A stretch of DNA of 64,000 bases from Pseudomonadota bacterium (GTDB taxonomy: Bacteria; Myxococcota_A; Polyangia; Haliangiales; Haliangiaceae), in assembly GCA_022360315.1 (NCBI GenBank), contig JAKSDA010000210.1:39280-103279 (forward strand), given 5' to 3'. Positions 50,395 through 60,152 of this stretch are shown piece by piece. The position numbers and the translations under genes were made by a program. The first letter of the stretch is position 1, and the number at the start of each line of letters is the position of its first letter. The notes below the pieces were generated by a model. It made no database searches and had not been told where the DNA came from. It saw nothing but the letters and a program-made list of their open reading frames with translations.

Positions 50395-53300
50395 GTGACC
50401 GCGCCCCATCCCATTCACCGCCGCCTTCTGGCCGAAGAGCTGACTCTGCGCCGCCGAGCCCGCGAACAAGAGCGCTATGCCGCGTCGCAGCGACGCGGTC
50501 GTATCGACCTCAATCCCCATCAGATCGATGCGGTGATCTTTGCCCTGGAACGCATTCCCCTGGGCGGCTGCATCTTGGCCGACGAGGTCGGACTGGGCAA
50601 GACCATCGAAGCCGGTCTGGTCATCGCTCAGCTGCTGGCCGAGGGGGTCGAGAGAATTCTGATCATCGTGCCCAAACCCCTGCTCGGCCAGTGGCAAAAC
50701 GAGCTCTACGCCCTGTTTGGCATCGAGGCCGGCGAGGCCGATTTGCTCGATAAACCCGGCGTGGTTCTCATCGGTCGCGAATTTGCCGGCAGCGAACGCG
50801 GCGCAGCCAGGCTGCGCGCAGCGCCGCCATTTGGTCTCTGCGTCATCGATGAAGCGCACGAGATCTTCGCCGGGATCCACAAACGCTACGACCGCGGCGG
50901 CCAGTACCGCGACGATGCCAGCCAGGCGATCCTCGCCCACCGAGTCCGCACAGCTGTGGGCGAGACGCCCAAATTGCTTCTCACCGCCACGCCGATCCAG
51001 AATTCTCTGGCCGAGCTGTGGGGCCTCGTCCAGTACGTCGAACCGACTGGAACCCTGCTCGGCAATCTGGCCACATTTCGCGAATTGTTCTGCGCCGGAG
51101 ATGATCGCACCCTGGCCCCCGGCCAGGCCGGCGAACTGCGCCGGCGATTGACCCATGTGGTCAAGCGAACGCTACGCCGACAGGCCCAGGAGTTTCTCGA
51201 GCGCCCGTTCGTCAACCGACAGGCCAAACTGTACGAATACGAGATGAGCGCCGACGAGCGCTCGCTCTACGAAGACGTCACCCGCTATCTGCTCGACCCG
51301 GACGTGTGCGCGTTCTCGGGCAACAATCGCCAGTTTTTGCTCATCGGCTTTCACCGGCGCATGGCCTCGTCTCGCCCGGCTCTGGCCGACAGCCTCGAAA
51401 ACGTCGAAAAACGCCTGACCGGCTACCTCGAACTCGTCGAACGCGCCAGCAAGGGGTCGCCCACCGAGCCCGACTCCGCACTCGGCCAGCTGGCCTTCGA
51501 CCTTTCCCCCGATGACCCCGACTTTGCCAGCGAACTGGCCGACGAACTCGGCAACGCGGCAGAACGTGAGCTCGATGGCGCGCTCGGACAGACACCCGAG
51601 TCGGCCGGGCCGCTCTACCCGCCCGACAAACTGCGCGCCGAAAGGTCGCGGGTGCGCGACTTTATCCAGCGCGCGCGGAGCATCGCGCAGGATAGCAAGG
51701 CCGATCGATTGCTCGAAGAAGTCGATCGCATTGCGGCTCGCGGCGATGGCGGCACGGGCAGCGGCAAGCTGGTCATCTTCACCGAGTCGCTGATCACCCA
51801 GGAATACCTGCGCCAGCGCCTGGTGGCCCACGGCCTGACCGCCGAGGCGATCACTCTGTTTCGCGGCAATAACGAATCGGCCCGCGCTCAGCAGGCGCTG
51901 CGCCGCTGGCGCGACGAAATGGCCATTCCGGCCCACCGCCAGCCGAGCACCCAGGTGGCCATGCGCCTGGCCCTGGTCCACGAATTCCGCACTCGCTCGC
52001 GGGTCTTCATCGCCACCGAGGCCGGCGCCAAGGGACTCAATCTACAGTTTTGCGAACATATCATCAATTACGATCTGCCGTGGAATCCACAGCGCATCGA
52101 ACAGCGCATCGGCCGCTGTCACCGCTATAGCCAGACCCGCGACGTCACCGTGGTCAACTTCATCGCCCGGGATAACCAAGCCGAGCGGCTGTTATTCGAT
52201 ATTCTCAGCACCAAGCTGGACCTCTTTGGCACCGTGTTCGACGCCTCGGACGCGGTCTTGCACCAGGCGACCACGCAGGCGCCCGAGCCCGTGGTATCGG
52301 CGCTCGGCGCCGATATCGACCTGCGCCTGCGGCGCATCTACCAGCGCGCCCGCACCATGGAAGAACTGCGCGACCAACTGGCCGAATTGCGCGACCAGGT
52401 CGAACAGGAGCGCCACGCCTTTGACGAGGTCATGAAACGGACCTACGGCCTTATCGAGACTCACTTCGACGACCGAGTGCAGAGCGTTTTTCGCCATATC
52501 CGCGACCACTTGCCCCGCGGCCTGGCCGAGCTCGACAACAGCCTCGACACGCTGGTCTGCGGCTTCCTGGCTGCCCGCGATATCCCCTTTGTACGCCGCC
52601 AGGAGGACCACCGCATCGTACTCGAACTATCGCCGTCGCCCGAGTTGCCCGCCGGCCTCGACGACGGCATCGCGGTGACTGTCGGCCAGCCGTCCGGTGG
52701 CGAAGAATCGCTGTACCTGGGTCATCCGCTGGTCGCCGCGGCCCTCGACGAGGCCCGATCTGCATCCGACAAACCGTTTTGCGTGAAATTCTGGCCGGCC
52801 GGGGACAGCCAGCCCGAGTTGCTCCCATACCGCGGCCGACGCGGCCGCATCGCAGTCGAGACCGTCCGCTATCGCGGCCACGAGCCGGTCGATCGACTGA
52901 TCGTCGTCGGAGTACTCGAAGCGGTTTCGCCAGCCGGACAGCGGGCCGAACTGGCCGATCCAAACCGCGATGGACAGCCGATCCCGGCCGAGCATGTCCG
53001 CGCCTTGCTGGGCCTTCCGGTGGAGGATATCCCGCCGCTTCACCCGCCCCTTCGCATTGCGGCCGAAGCCGTCGACGACGCCGTACAAGAGGCGCTCTTT
53101 CTCGACCAGAGTCAGGTCGAAGAGATCGAACAAGAGCACTTCGACCGCATGATCGACCAGATCGAATGCTTCATCAGTGACCGGGTCAGCGTGCTTGTCC
53201 GGCGCCGAGAGGTCCTGCAGGGACGGATTTTTGCCGCGCGCAACCAGCGCGATGCCGCTCTGGCCTCGGATCGGCGCAGCCAGGCCGAGGCCTCGCTGGC

Positions 53301-53487
53301 TGCTCTGGACAGCGAACTTCTCCGCCTCGAGCAAGAGATCACCCGTCTCACCGACCGAGACGATCCCGAGTATCAGAGTTGGCGCGCCAGGGCCCATCAA
53401 CTCCGCTATGCTCAGCCCGAGCGCATCCCCATCATGGAAATCGATTTTGCGGTCGACAACTCAGTAGAACCCCGAGGTGCACCATGA
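50395..53487 (+). CDS. SNF2-family DNA translocase/helicase
   Basis: The 1030-residue protein is an SF2/SNF2 enzyme: DEVGLGKT Walker A (63-70), DEAH (152-155), LLTATPIQN (about 195-204), EAGAKGLNLQ and QRIGRCHRYSQ (about 542-580) in the second RecA fold. The region after 600 is helical/charged with two long coiled coils and a beta part. It resembles RapA/HepA and the DrmD-type SNF2 proteins of defence systems; which is closer cannot be decided by eye. The likely start is GTG 50395 (sequence upstream is a SEC-C relic on the other strand). Its TGA overlaps the ATG of the next gene (ATGA), so translation is coupled with the nuclease and ATPase genes downstream. Confidence 0.88.
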   Translation: MTAPHPIHRRLLAEELTLRRRAREQERYAASQRRGRIDLNPHQIDAVIFALERIPLGGCILADEVGLGKTIEAGLVIAQLLAEGVERILIIVPKPLLGQWQNELYALFGIEAGEADLLDKPGVVLIGREFAGSERGAARLRAAPPFGLCVIDEAHEIFAGIHKRYDRGGQYRDDASQAILAHRVRTAVGETPKLLLTATPIQNSLAELWGLVQYVEPTGTLLGNLATFRELFCAGDDRTLAPGQAGELRRRLTHVVKRTLRRQAQEFLERPFVNRQAKLYEYEMSADERSLYEDVTRYLLDPDVCAFSGNNRQFLLIGFHRRMASSRPALADSLENVEKRLTGYLELVERASKGSPTEPDSALGQLAFDLSPDDPDFASELADELGNAAERELDGALGQTPESAGPLYPPDKLRAERSRVRDFIQRARSIAQDSKADRLLEEVDRIAARGDGGTGSGKLVIFTESLITQEYLRQRLVAHGLTAEAITLFRGNNESARAQQALRRWRDEMAIPAHRQPSTQVAMRLALVHEFRTRSRVFIATEAGAKGLNLQFCEHIINYDLPWNPQRIEQRIGRCHRYSQTRDVTVVNFIARDNQAERLLFDILSTKLDLFGTVFDASDAVLHQATTQAPEPVVSALGADIDLRLRRIYQRARTMEELRDQLAELRDQVEQERHAFDEVMKRTYGLIETHFDDRVQSVFRHIRDHLPRGLAELDNSLDTLVCGFLAARDIPFVRRQEDHRIVLELSPSPELPAGLDDGIAVTVGQPSGGEESLYLGHPLVAAALDEARSASDKPFCVKFWPAGDSQPELLPYRGRRGRIAVETVRYRGHEPVDRLIVVGVLEAVSPAGQRAELADPNRDGQPIPAEHVRALLGLPVEDIPPLHPPLRIAAEAVDDAVQEALFLDQSQVEEIEQEHFDRMIDQIECFISDRVSVLVRRREVLQGRIFAARNQRDAALASDRRSQAEASLAALDSELLRLEQEITRLTDRDDPEYQSWRARAHQLRYAQPERIPIMEIDFAVDNSVEPRGAP

Positions 53488-54671
53488 CCGGTGTGGAGGA
53501 ACAGGACGTGGCTCTCAAGCTGTTACATACCGCCGACTGGCACCTGGGCAAACGCTTTCCCAGCTTCGATGAGCTCGATCAAAAACTGCTCACCCGGGCC
53601 CGCCTCGAGGTCATCGATTCTATCCTGGGCCAGGCTCAGCGCCACACAGTGCACGCGGTTCTATGCGCCGGCGATCTGTTCGAAGACCCCGATCCGGGAC
53701 GCGAGTGGTGGGAAGGCCTGGCCAGGCGCTTTTCCACCGTCGCCGACTGGCCGGAAACCAGGCCGGTATTCCTGTTGCCGGGCAACCACGACCCGCTGAC
53801 CCGCAAATCGGTCTACTGGCCCGAACATCCGTTTCGCCGCGCGTTGCCGCCGTGGGTGCATGTGGTCGATCGAGCGGGGTTTGAGTATCCATTATCGGCC
53901 GAGGCAGTTGTGTATGCCGAACCGTGTCAATCGGCCGCGGGCCAGGACGATCTGGCCCTGGCCTTGCCCGATCGAGAGCCCGGCGACGAGCGCATCCGCA
54001 TCGGCCTGGTCCACGGTCAAACCACCGATATTCCGGGTCATCAGAGCAATTTTCCCATTGCCAGAGACGCTGCCCAGAGGCGCGGACTGGATTATCTGGC
54101 CATCGGCGATACACACAGTTATCGCCGGGTATCGCCCGATGCGCACGTTCCCGTTGTGTATCCCGGTGCCCCTGAAGCGACCGCGTTTGACGAGTCAGAC
54201 GCCGGTCACGTGGTCGTGGTGTTTTTTCGCCGCGGCCGCAGGCGGCCGCATATCAAGCCGATCCGGGTCGGGCGCTGGCAATGGGAAGAGCATGTCTGCC
54301 GCGATCTCGATGCGCTGCGCCAGCTGGCCGCCCGGCAAGACCTCAAGCAGCGGGTGGTTCGACTGCATCTCGACCTCGACGCCACGCTCGGCGAAAAAGC
54401 CGAAATCGACCGGCTCGAGCGCGAGCTCAAGGGCACCGATGCCTCGCCTGGCCAGGTCGGTGTCCTCGTGGTCGAGCGCGATATCCGGCTGGATACCAGC
54501 GATGACAACTGGCTCGACGGATTGCCCGATATCCTGGTCTCGGTGGTCAAACGGCTAAAAGCGATCGAGCGAGACGACCCGGACACCGCCCGGCGGGCGC
54601 TCGCTCATCTGCATACCCTGGTCCGCAGCCGATCCGGTGCACCGGCGGTAACTTCCCGCAAAAGGACGTGA
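53484..54671 (+). CDS. SbcD/YhaO-like DNA metallophosphoesterase
   Basis: The 395-residue protein has the Mre11/SbcD metal-binding blocks: HTADWHLG, AGDLFED, GNHD, LVHGQ and GDTHSY in order within the first 215 residues, followed by a capping domain. The family acts as a 3'-5' exonuclease/endonuclease with a SbcC/Rad50-like ATPase partner. The start ATG overlaps the helicase stop; its stop TGA overlaps GTGA, the start of the ATPase gene, so all three are one operon. Confidence 0.9.
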   Translation: MTGVEEQDVALKLLHTADWHLGKRFPSFDELDQKLLTRARLEVIDSILGQAQRHTVHAVLCAGDLFEDPDPGREWWEGLARRFSTVADWPETRPVFLLPGNHDPLTRKSVYWPEHPFRRALPPWVHVVDRAGFEYPLSAEAVVYAEPCQSAAGQDDLALALPDREPGDERIRIGLVHGQTTDIPGHQSNFPIARDAAQRRGLDYLAIGDTHSYRRVSPDAHVPVVYPGAPEATAFDESDAGHVVVVFFRRGRRRPHIKPIRVGRWQWEEHVCRDLDALRQLAARQDLKQRVVRLHLDLDATLGEKAEIDRLERELKGTDASPGQVGVLVVERDIRLDTSDDNWLDGLPDILVSVVKRLKAIERDDPDTARRALAHLHTLVRSRSGAPAVTSRKRT

Positions 54672-57600
54672 GCATGCGGCTGGTCCGATTGAGCGTAGAG
54701 CACTTTGGCTGCGTGCAGCGAGCCGACGTCGAGTTTGGCAATCAGCTCAATGTGCTCTACGGACCCAACGATCTCGGCAAGTCGAGTCTGGCCGCAGCGA
54801 TTCGCGCGGTCCTTTTGCTCCAGCCCGGCTCGAGTGCACACGAGCCGTATGTGTCGTGGCAATCGGGGGATGCGCCGGAGGTGGTTCTGACCGTGGAGAC
54901 CGAAAGGCACCACTACTGGCGGGTCCACAAGCGGTTTGGCAACAAGGCGGTCTCGACCTTGCATTTTTCGAGCAACGGCCGCGACTTTCACTGCGAGTTC
55001 AAAGGCCGACAGGTCGACAGCGAGCTGCGCAAACAACTCGGCTGGGGCATTCCCGAGCCCGGTGGGCGAGGTGGCCCGCGGGGGTTTCCAACGTCCTTCT
55101 TGACCGCCGCTCTGCTCGCCGAGCAGGGCGAGGTGGCCGATCTCTTCGACAGAAAGCTGGCCGATGACCCGGATCCATCGGGCAAAAAGCTACTCGCCGA
55201 TGTCTTGCAGGCGACCGCCCGCGACCCTCTTTTTGGCAGCATCGTGAAGGCGACCCAGTCCAAAGTCGACGACGCCTTTACCCCGACGGGGAAACGCAGT
55301 CGGGCCCGAACCTCGCCGTTCTATGGCGTCGCCCAGGAGCTCAAGAAAACCGCCAGCGAGCTCGATCAACTGGAGATCGAAGCGCAGAAAAATCGCCATA
55401 TCGACCAGCAGATCACCGCGTTGAATCAGCAACTCCTCAACCAGGAGGCGGCCCGGGAACGGGCCCGACAGACCCTGGCAGGAATCGAGGCCATGGTGGC
55501 CAAACAGAGCGAGCTCGACCGGGTGCGCGGCGAGCTCGGCCGGGCCGAGGAGCTGATCCGCCAGTCCGAGGAGGCGCAGAGGGCTCAGCAGGAACAGTTC
55601 GAGCGCAGCGACCAGCTCAAAGCGCACCGCGATCGCTGCCAGGAAGAGCTCGACCAGGCCAGGACTGCCCTGACCCGGGCGGAAGAGCGCATCGAGCAGC
55701 TTCGCCGCGACCAGCGCGAACAGGAGCACCGCATTCGGCAATGCGATCTCGACCGGGCCGAGCTCGAGCATCGCCGCCGTGACGCCGACGACCGGGCCGA
55801 GCTCGCGCGCCAGGTCGACACCGCTGGGCGCGAGCACGACCGCATCGCGGCCGAGCTCGCCGCGCTCGATACCGAGCTCGCCGACCGCCAGGGCCAGCTC
55901 GCCGACCATCGCACGACGCTCGAGCAATTGCAGGCCGAGCGAGACTTGCTGCAAGCAGTGGACAAATGGCTGCGCTGGCGCGATCTCCGCGATCAGCTGG
56001 ACAAAGCCGATCAGGCGGCCATCGAGCTGGTCCAATTGTTCACCGAGATCGAGGAGCTCAGCACCAAGGCCGACGAATTGGCCGAAGAGATCGAGGTCGA
56101 AGTGGCAGCACAGCCGTTGCCCAGCGCTGGAGAAATGGCCCGGTTGCGCGACATCGACGGGCAATTGCGGGTGGCCAGAGCGGCCCTGGACGTGGGCATT
56201 TCAGTGACCATCGAGCCGGTCAACTCGGTCCGGGTCGAGGTTGCCTGCGACGGCGAAGAGACCGTCGATCTGGGCGATATTCGCGAGCCGCGCACAGTCG
56301 CGGCAGGGCGCGAGATGCGTCTGACCTTGCCCAATCTGGCCACCATGCGCGTGGCGGGCGGCAGCGGCGATGCCAACAGCCGCTACCGGGCAGCTGTCGA
56401 CAGCTGGGCGGAGTCTGCTGAACCCATCTTATCGGCGGCCGGAGTATCGTCGCTCGACCAGCTGGATCGATTATTCGAGCAGGCCAGCGAGCGCGTCGGT
56501 GAGATCGAGGAGTTGCGTCGGCAGGTTGAATTGCTGGAAGAGCAGGCCGAGAGCAAGCGACAGGCCCTGATCGCTGTCCAGCCGCTTCGCCATCGTGCCA
56601 ACGCGCTCGAGGACGAGCTTTCGGCCCATGACCTCGACCAGCTGGACGCCCGGGTCGCCGAGCTCGGCGAGTCGGCGGCCTCGGCTGTGGGCGACCGCAT
56701 TGCGGCTGTGCAGCGAGACCTGGATGCAGCCGAAAAGCACACTTTGCACCTGCAACTCGACCTGGCTGCGCAGACCCAGCGTCGCGCCAGTACCGGCGAA
56801 ACGCTCGAGCGGGCCCTCGAGCGGCGCGAAAAGGCCGACCGGGCTATTGCCCGGCTGGCAGCAAGCGAATCCAGTGGCGTCGGGCCAGACGCCTTGCCGT
56901 CCTGGCAAACGGTATTGCAGGACGCCGAGGAGGCTATGGTCGACTGCGAACGCCGGCTTGCCGAACTGGACGAGCAGCGCCGGGCCCTGGTCGAGGGGGC
57001 CAGTGATGCCGCCGCCCGGGCCGAGCTCGAAGCGGCCAGAGAGCGCGCAATCGAGGCCGAAAAAGCCCTCCATCACGCGGTTGCAGAGCTCGAAAAAGCC
57101 CGCGACGAGCTGAGCCGGCGCAATTACGACGCCGAGACCAAGATCCAGGCGGTCGAGACCATCGAGGTCGAGCCGCTGCGAGCCCGGGTCAACGCCCTGG
57201 CCGGCGAACTGGACGAGCTGCGAGCAGCCCACGGAGGTGACGGCGCGGCGGTGGCAAGCGAGGCCGATCTCGAAAACGCGCGGGCTCTGGTGGGCCGGGC
57301 CGGGGCCGAGGTGCGCGAGGTCGAAAAGCAGCTCGACCAGGCCCGCGGCGCATTGCGCGAGACCGGCGGCGAACGGTTGCGCGAAAAGCTCGACGACCTG
57401 CACGCGCGGCACCGGCAATTGCAGCACAAAGAACAGGACGTCGAGCTCGATTACAGGGCCTGGAAGCTGCTCCTCGACGCCCTGCTCGAGGCCGAAAAAG
57501 AGCAGGCAGTGCATCTGGGACGCAGCATGGCCGGGCCGGTCGCCGACCGCTTTCGCGAGCTCACCAGTGACCGATATGGCGGTCTCGACCTCGGGCCCGA

Positions 57601-57943
57601 TCTGGAGACCCACGGAATTTTCGCCGGGGGCGGCCAGCGTCGTATATCGGTGTTATCGGTGGGCACCAAGGAGCAGTTATCGACTATTTTTCGCCTATCG
57701 CTGGCTGAGCGGCTGGGCAGCGCGGTGTTGCTCGACGATCAATTGACCCAGACCGACCCCCGACGAATGGACTGGTTTCGCCGCAAGCTGCGCGAGATCA
57801 GCCAGCACATCCAGATCATCGTATTGACCTGCCGGGCTGGTGACTATCTCATCGACGATGAGCTGCCCCGGGACCGGGCCAAGCTCAAAGAAGGCGCCGG
57901 AGTGCGGGCCATCCAGCTCGAAAACGTCATCTCGCGGACCTGA
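54668..57943 (+). CDS. SbcC/YhaN-like coiled-coil ATPase
   Basis: The 1091-residue protein has an N-terminal ATPase half with Walker A GPNDLGKSSL (about 35-44), two very long coiled coils rich in Glu, Arg and Leu (about 230-460 and 610-930), a compact beta-rich insert between them (about 505-575, starting GISVTIEPVNSVRVEV), and a C-terminal half with signature LSVGTKEQLS and Walker B VLLDDQLTQTD. This is Rad50/SbcC/YhaN topology. The insert between the coiled coils, instead of the zinc hook or small hinge, is not a pattern I recognise. It starts at GTG 54668 (or ATG 54674), overlapping the nuclease gene, and should form a complex with it. Confidence 0.9.
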   Translation: MSMRLVRLSVEHFGCVQRADVEFGNQLNVLYGPNDLGKSSLAAAIRAVLLLQPGSSAHEPYVSWQSGDAPEVVLTVETERHHYWRVHKRFGNKAVSTLHFSSNGRDFHCEFKGRQVDSELRKQLGWGIPEPGGRGGPRGFPTSFLTAALLAEQGEVADLFDRKLADDPDPSGKKLLADVLQATARDPLFGSIVKATQSKVDDAFTPTGKRSRARTSPFYGVAQELKKTASELDQLEIEAQKNRHIDQQITALNQQLLNQEAARERARQTLAGIEAMVAKQSELDRVRGELGRAEELIRQSEEAQRAQQEQFERSDQLKAHRDRCQEELDQARTALTRAEERIEQLRRDQREQEHRIRQCDLDRAELEHRRRDADDRAELARQVDTAGREHDRIAAELAALDTELADRQGQLADHRTTLEQLQAERDLLQAVDKWLRWRDLRDQLDKADQAAIELVQLFTEIEELSTKADELAEEIEVEVAAQPLPSAGEMARLRDIDGQLRVARAALDVGISVTIEPVNSVRVEVACDGEETVDLGDIREPRTVAAGREMRLTLPNLATMRVAGGSGDANSRYRAAVDSWAESAEPILSAAGVSSLDQLDRLFEQASERVGEIEELRRQVELLEEQAESKRQALIAVQPLRHRANALEDELSAHDLDQLDARVAELGESAASAVGDRIAAVQRDLDAAEKHTLHLQLDLAAQTQRRASTGETLERALERREKADRAIARLAASESSGVGPDALPSWQTVLQDAEEAMVDCERRLAELDEQRRALVEGASDAAARAELEAARERAIEAEKALHHAVAELEKARDELSRRNYDAETKIQAVETIEVEPLRARVNALAGELDELRAAHGGDGAAVASEADLENARALVGRAGAEVREVEKQLDQARGALRETGGERLREKLDDLHARHRQLQHKEQDVELDYRAWKLLLDALLEAEKEQAVHLGRSMAGPVADRFRELTSDRYGGLDLGPDLETHGIFAGGGQRRISVLSVGTKEQLSTIFRLSLAERLGSAVLLDDQLTQTDPRRMDWFRRKLREISQHIQIIVLTCRAGDYLIDDELPRDRAKLKEGAGVRAIQLENVISRT

Positions 57944-57988
57944 TGTCGCCTGCCCGCACTGGGCTGGGTAACCGGCTCCCGGCAGTGA

Positions 57989-60145
57989 TCATCCGTGGTC
58001 GAGGCTGTCGTGGCGTTTGGCCGGTGTGGCCGGAAGTTCGAGGGAAAAGGTCGCTCCGTGGCCGAGGCCATCGCTCTTTGCGGTGAGCGAGCCGCCCATT
58101 TGCTGGGCTGCGAGCACGCTGGCGTGCAGCCCAAAGCCGTGGCCTTCTTTGCGGGTTGAATAACCGTGCTGAAAAATGCGGGTATGTGACTCTGGCGCGA
58201 TGCCGATGCCGTTGTCGGCCACTTCGATGCGAATGCGATCGCTCGATGGCCGGGTCAAGCGTATCGTGATCGTGCGGTCGTAGTGGTCGGGTTCACTCAC
58301 TGCATGCTTGGCATTGCTAACCAGGTTGACCAGGATTTGCAGGAGCTTGTGTTTGTGCAGGTGCAACGCCGGCAGGTCTTCAAAGTGCTTGACGATGGTC
58401 ACGCCGTGGCGATCGAGAGCGCTCTGGTTGATGCTGATGGCATTGTCGATGATCGCGGCGACCGATGCATCTTCGGCAAAGGTCACCGCCTTGGCGTGCT
58501 CTTGCTGAAGGTGCACGATTCGTTTGATGTGTTCGATCTGCTCGGACAGACGCTCGACCCGCTCGACAATGCCCATGCGTTCATCTTGCTGGAGGCGGGC
58601 AAACTGAGCGAGGAAATCGGGCAATTGCCGGCCTCGTTTGTCCTCGGTGAAAAATCGTCCCAGGTCGTCGCGGTGCTGCGCGATGAGATCGGCGATTTTC
58701 GGGAGAGTTTCCCATTGCTTGACCTGCAGGCGTTCGCGGATGACCTGGGTGAGGACATTGACCCCGTTGAGCACATTGCCCACATTGTGCAAGATATTGG
58801 TCGCGACCTCGGCCCTGCCCGCTTCCAGCGCCGTGTCGACCAGCTGATGCTGGATCCGACGAAGTTCGCGCGTGCGTTCCTCAACTCGCTGCTCGAGCTG
58901 ATCGTGGGCCCGCTGCAGGTGCTCCTCGGCCTGTTTGCGTCGGGTCTCGTCGCGAAACACCCCCACCGCACCGTGCAATTCACGGTTGGGCGTCAATATG
59001 GGCCGGGCTGTCCAGCTCAGCCAGAAGCCGTCCGGCCGCTCGGCAGTGCGGACAAACATCTCGGTTGCCACGTTCTCGCCGCGCAGGGCGCGCTGCAGCG
59101 GCAGCTCGTCATCGACAAAGGGGGTGGTCCGATCGTCGTGAAAGCTCTCGCACAGGGTCGCCCAGATGGCGGCATCAGCGAGTTTTGCACCGCCCTCGCC
59201 GGCAGTCGAGCAGTTGGCCGTGGTGCATATGCTGCATTTCTGGTCGGGCAGGTTGCCGATGATGCGACTGGCCTCGGCGTTCCAGATATGGAGCGAGCCT
59301 TCGTTTGAAGCGACCATCAAGCCCTCTCCCATGCCGTCGAGGACCGACTCGAGAATCTCGGATTGGCTGTGCAGCAATCGATTGGTCTCAGCCAGCTCCT
59401 GGGTCCGTTCCTCGACGCGCTGCTCCAGGTGTTCGTGGGCGAGCTGGAGTTGTCGCCGGTTCTCTTGCAGCTCGTCCATGGCGTTGCCCAGCGGCACGAC
59501 CAGCCCGCGCAGAGCCAGAAGGCCCAACAGCAAGGTCACAAAGAGCACGGCCGAGGGCATCGCAAAACGCGTACGAGCCAGCCAGTAGATATGGGATTCG
59601 TGGCGCGCAGTCAGCCTCGCGATCACGTCGTCGAGCAGTTCGATGAGTGCTGCGGTGCGCCGGCGAAACTCGTTGACGGCCGGGTTGTTCTTCAGCTCGT
59701 GGTTGTTGGCTCGAAGCAGGCGCACCTGGCCAGCCACGACCTCTCGCCACAGGGCGGATACCCGGTCGATGTCGAAGCGCAGCTCGAGGTCGGCGACTGC
59801 CTGGAGCTGGAGCTCGCCATCCTGGGTGGCAGCTCGACCCTCACGCAGCGCTCGGTTGACGTCGGCAAAGCGCTTGGACAGCATTTTGGCGCGGTTGCGC
59901 TGGGCCAGGAGCAGCTCCCAATCCGACGTGGCCAGGCCCACCACGGCCAAATACGAGGTTCGCTCGTATTTCTCGACCAACACGATTTGATCGGCGGCGA
60001 CCGACAGGGTCAGACGGAGTTGTTCCTCGACCGAACTGAGGTAGCGTTCGACTACATAGGCGGCGAGTTCCACGGTCAAGACCACGACCATCACTCCGAC
60101 GAACAGCCCGATGGTTCGCCGCTTCAACCTGCTTGGAGGCACCAT
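57989..60145 (-). CDS. Membrane PAS histidine kinase (third gene of the PhnD signalling operon)
   Basis: The 718-residue protein has a TM segment (about 12-30), an extracytoplasmic helical domain, a second TM (about 195-215), a coiled coil, a PAS domain (about 265-400) and a kinase core (His in NILHNVGNVLNG near 452; VNLVSNAKHA and GIGIAPE, HGFGLH in the ATPase). The PAS part contains KCSICTTANC (residues about 308-317), an unusual cluster of three cysteines that could bind metal or sense redox. The ATG at 60145 fits; the gene starts 7 bp after the PhnD-like gene stop, so the binding protein and kinase are co-expressed. Confidence 0.88.
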   Translation of the reverse strand: MVPPSRLKRRTIGLFVGVMVVVLTVELAAYVVERYLSSVEEQLRLTLSVAADQIVLVEKYERTSYLAVVGLATSDWELLLAQRNRAKMLSKRFADVNRALREGRAATQDGELQLQAVADLELRFDIDRVSALWREVVAGQVRLLRANNHELKNNPAVNEFRRRTAALIELLDDVIARLTARHESHIYWLARTRFAMPSAVLFVTLLLGLLALRGLVVPLGNAMDELQENRRQLQLAHEHLEQRVEERTQELAETNRLLHSQSEILESVLDGMGEGLMVASNEGSLHIWNAEASRIIGNLPDQKCSICTTANCSTAGEGGAKLADAAIWATLCESFHDDRTTPFVDDELPLQRALRGENVATEMFVRTAERPDGFWLSWTARPILTPNRELHGAVGVFRDETRRKQAEEHLQRAHDQLEQRVEERTRELRRIQHQLVDTALEAGRAEVATNILHNVGNVLNGVNVLTQVIRERLQVKQWETLPKIADLIAQHRDDLGRFFTEDKRGRQLPDFLAQFARLQQDERMGIVERVERLSEQIEHIKRIVHLQQEHAKAVTFAEDASVAAIIDNAISINQSALDRHGVTIVKHFEDLPALHLHKHKLLQILVNLVSNAKHAVSEPDHYDRTITIRLTRPSSDRIRIEVADNGIGIAPESHTRIFQHGYSTRKEGHGFGLHASVLAAQQMGGSLTAKSDGLGHGATFSLELPATPAKRHDSLDHG

Positions 60146-60152
60146 CGATCGG

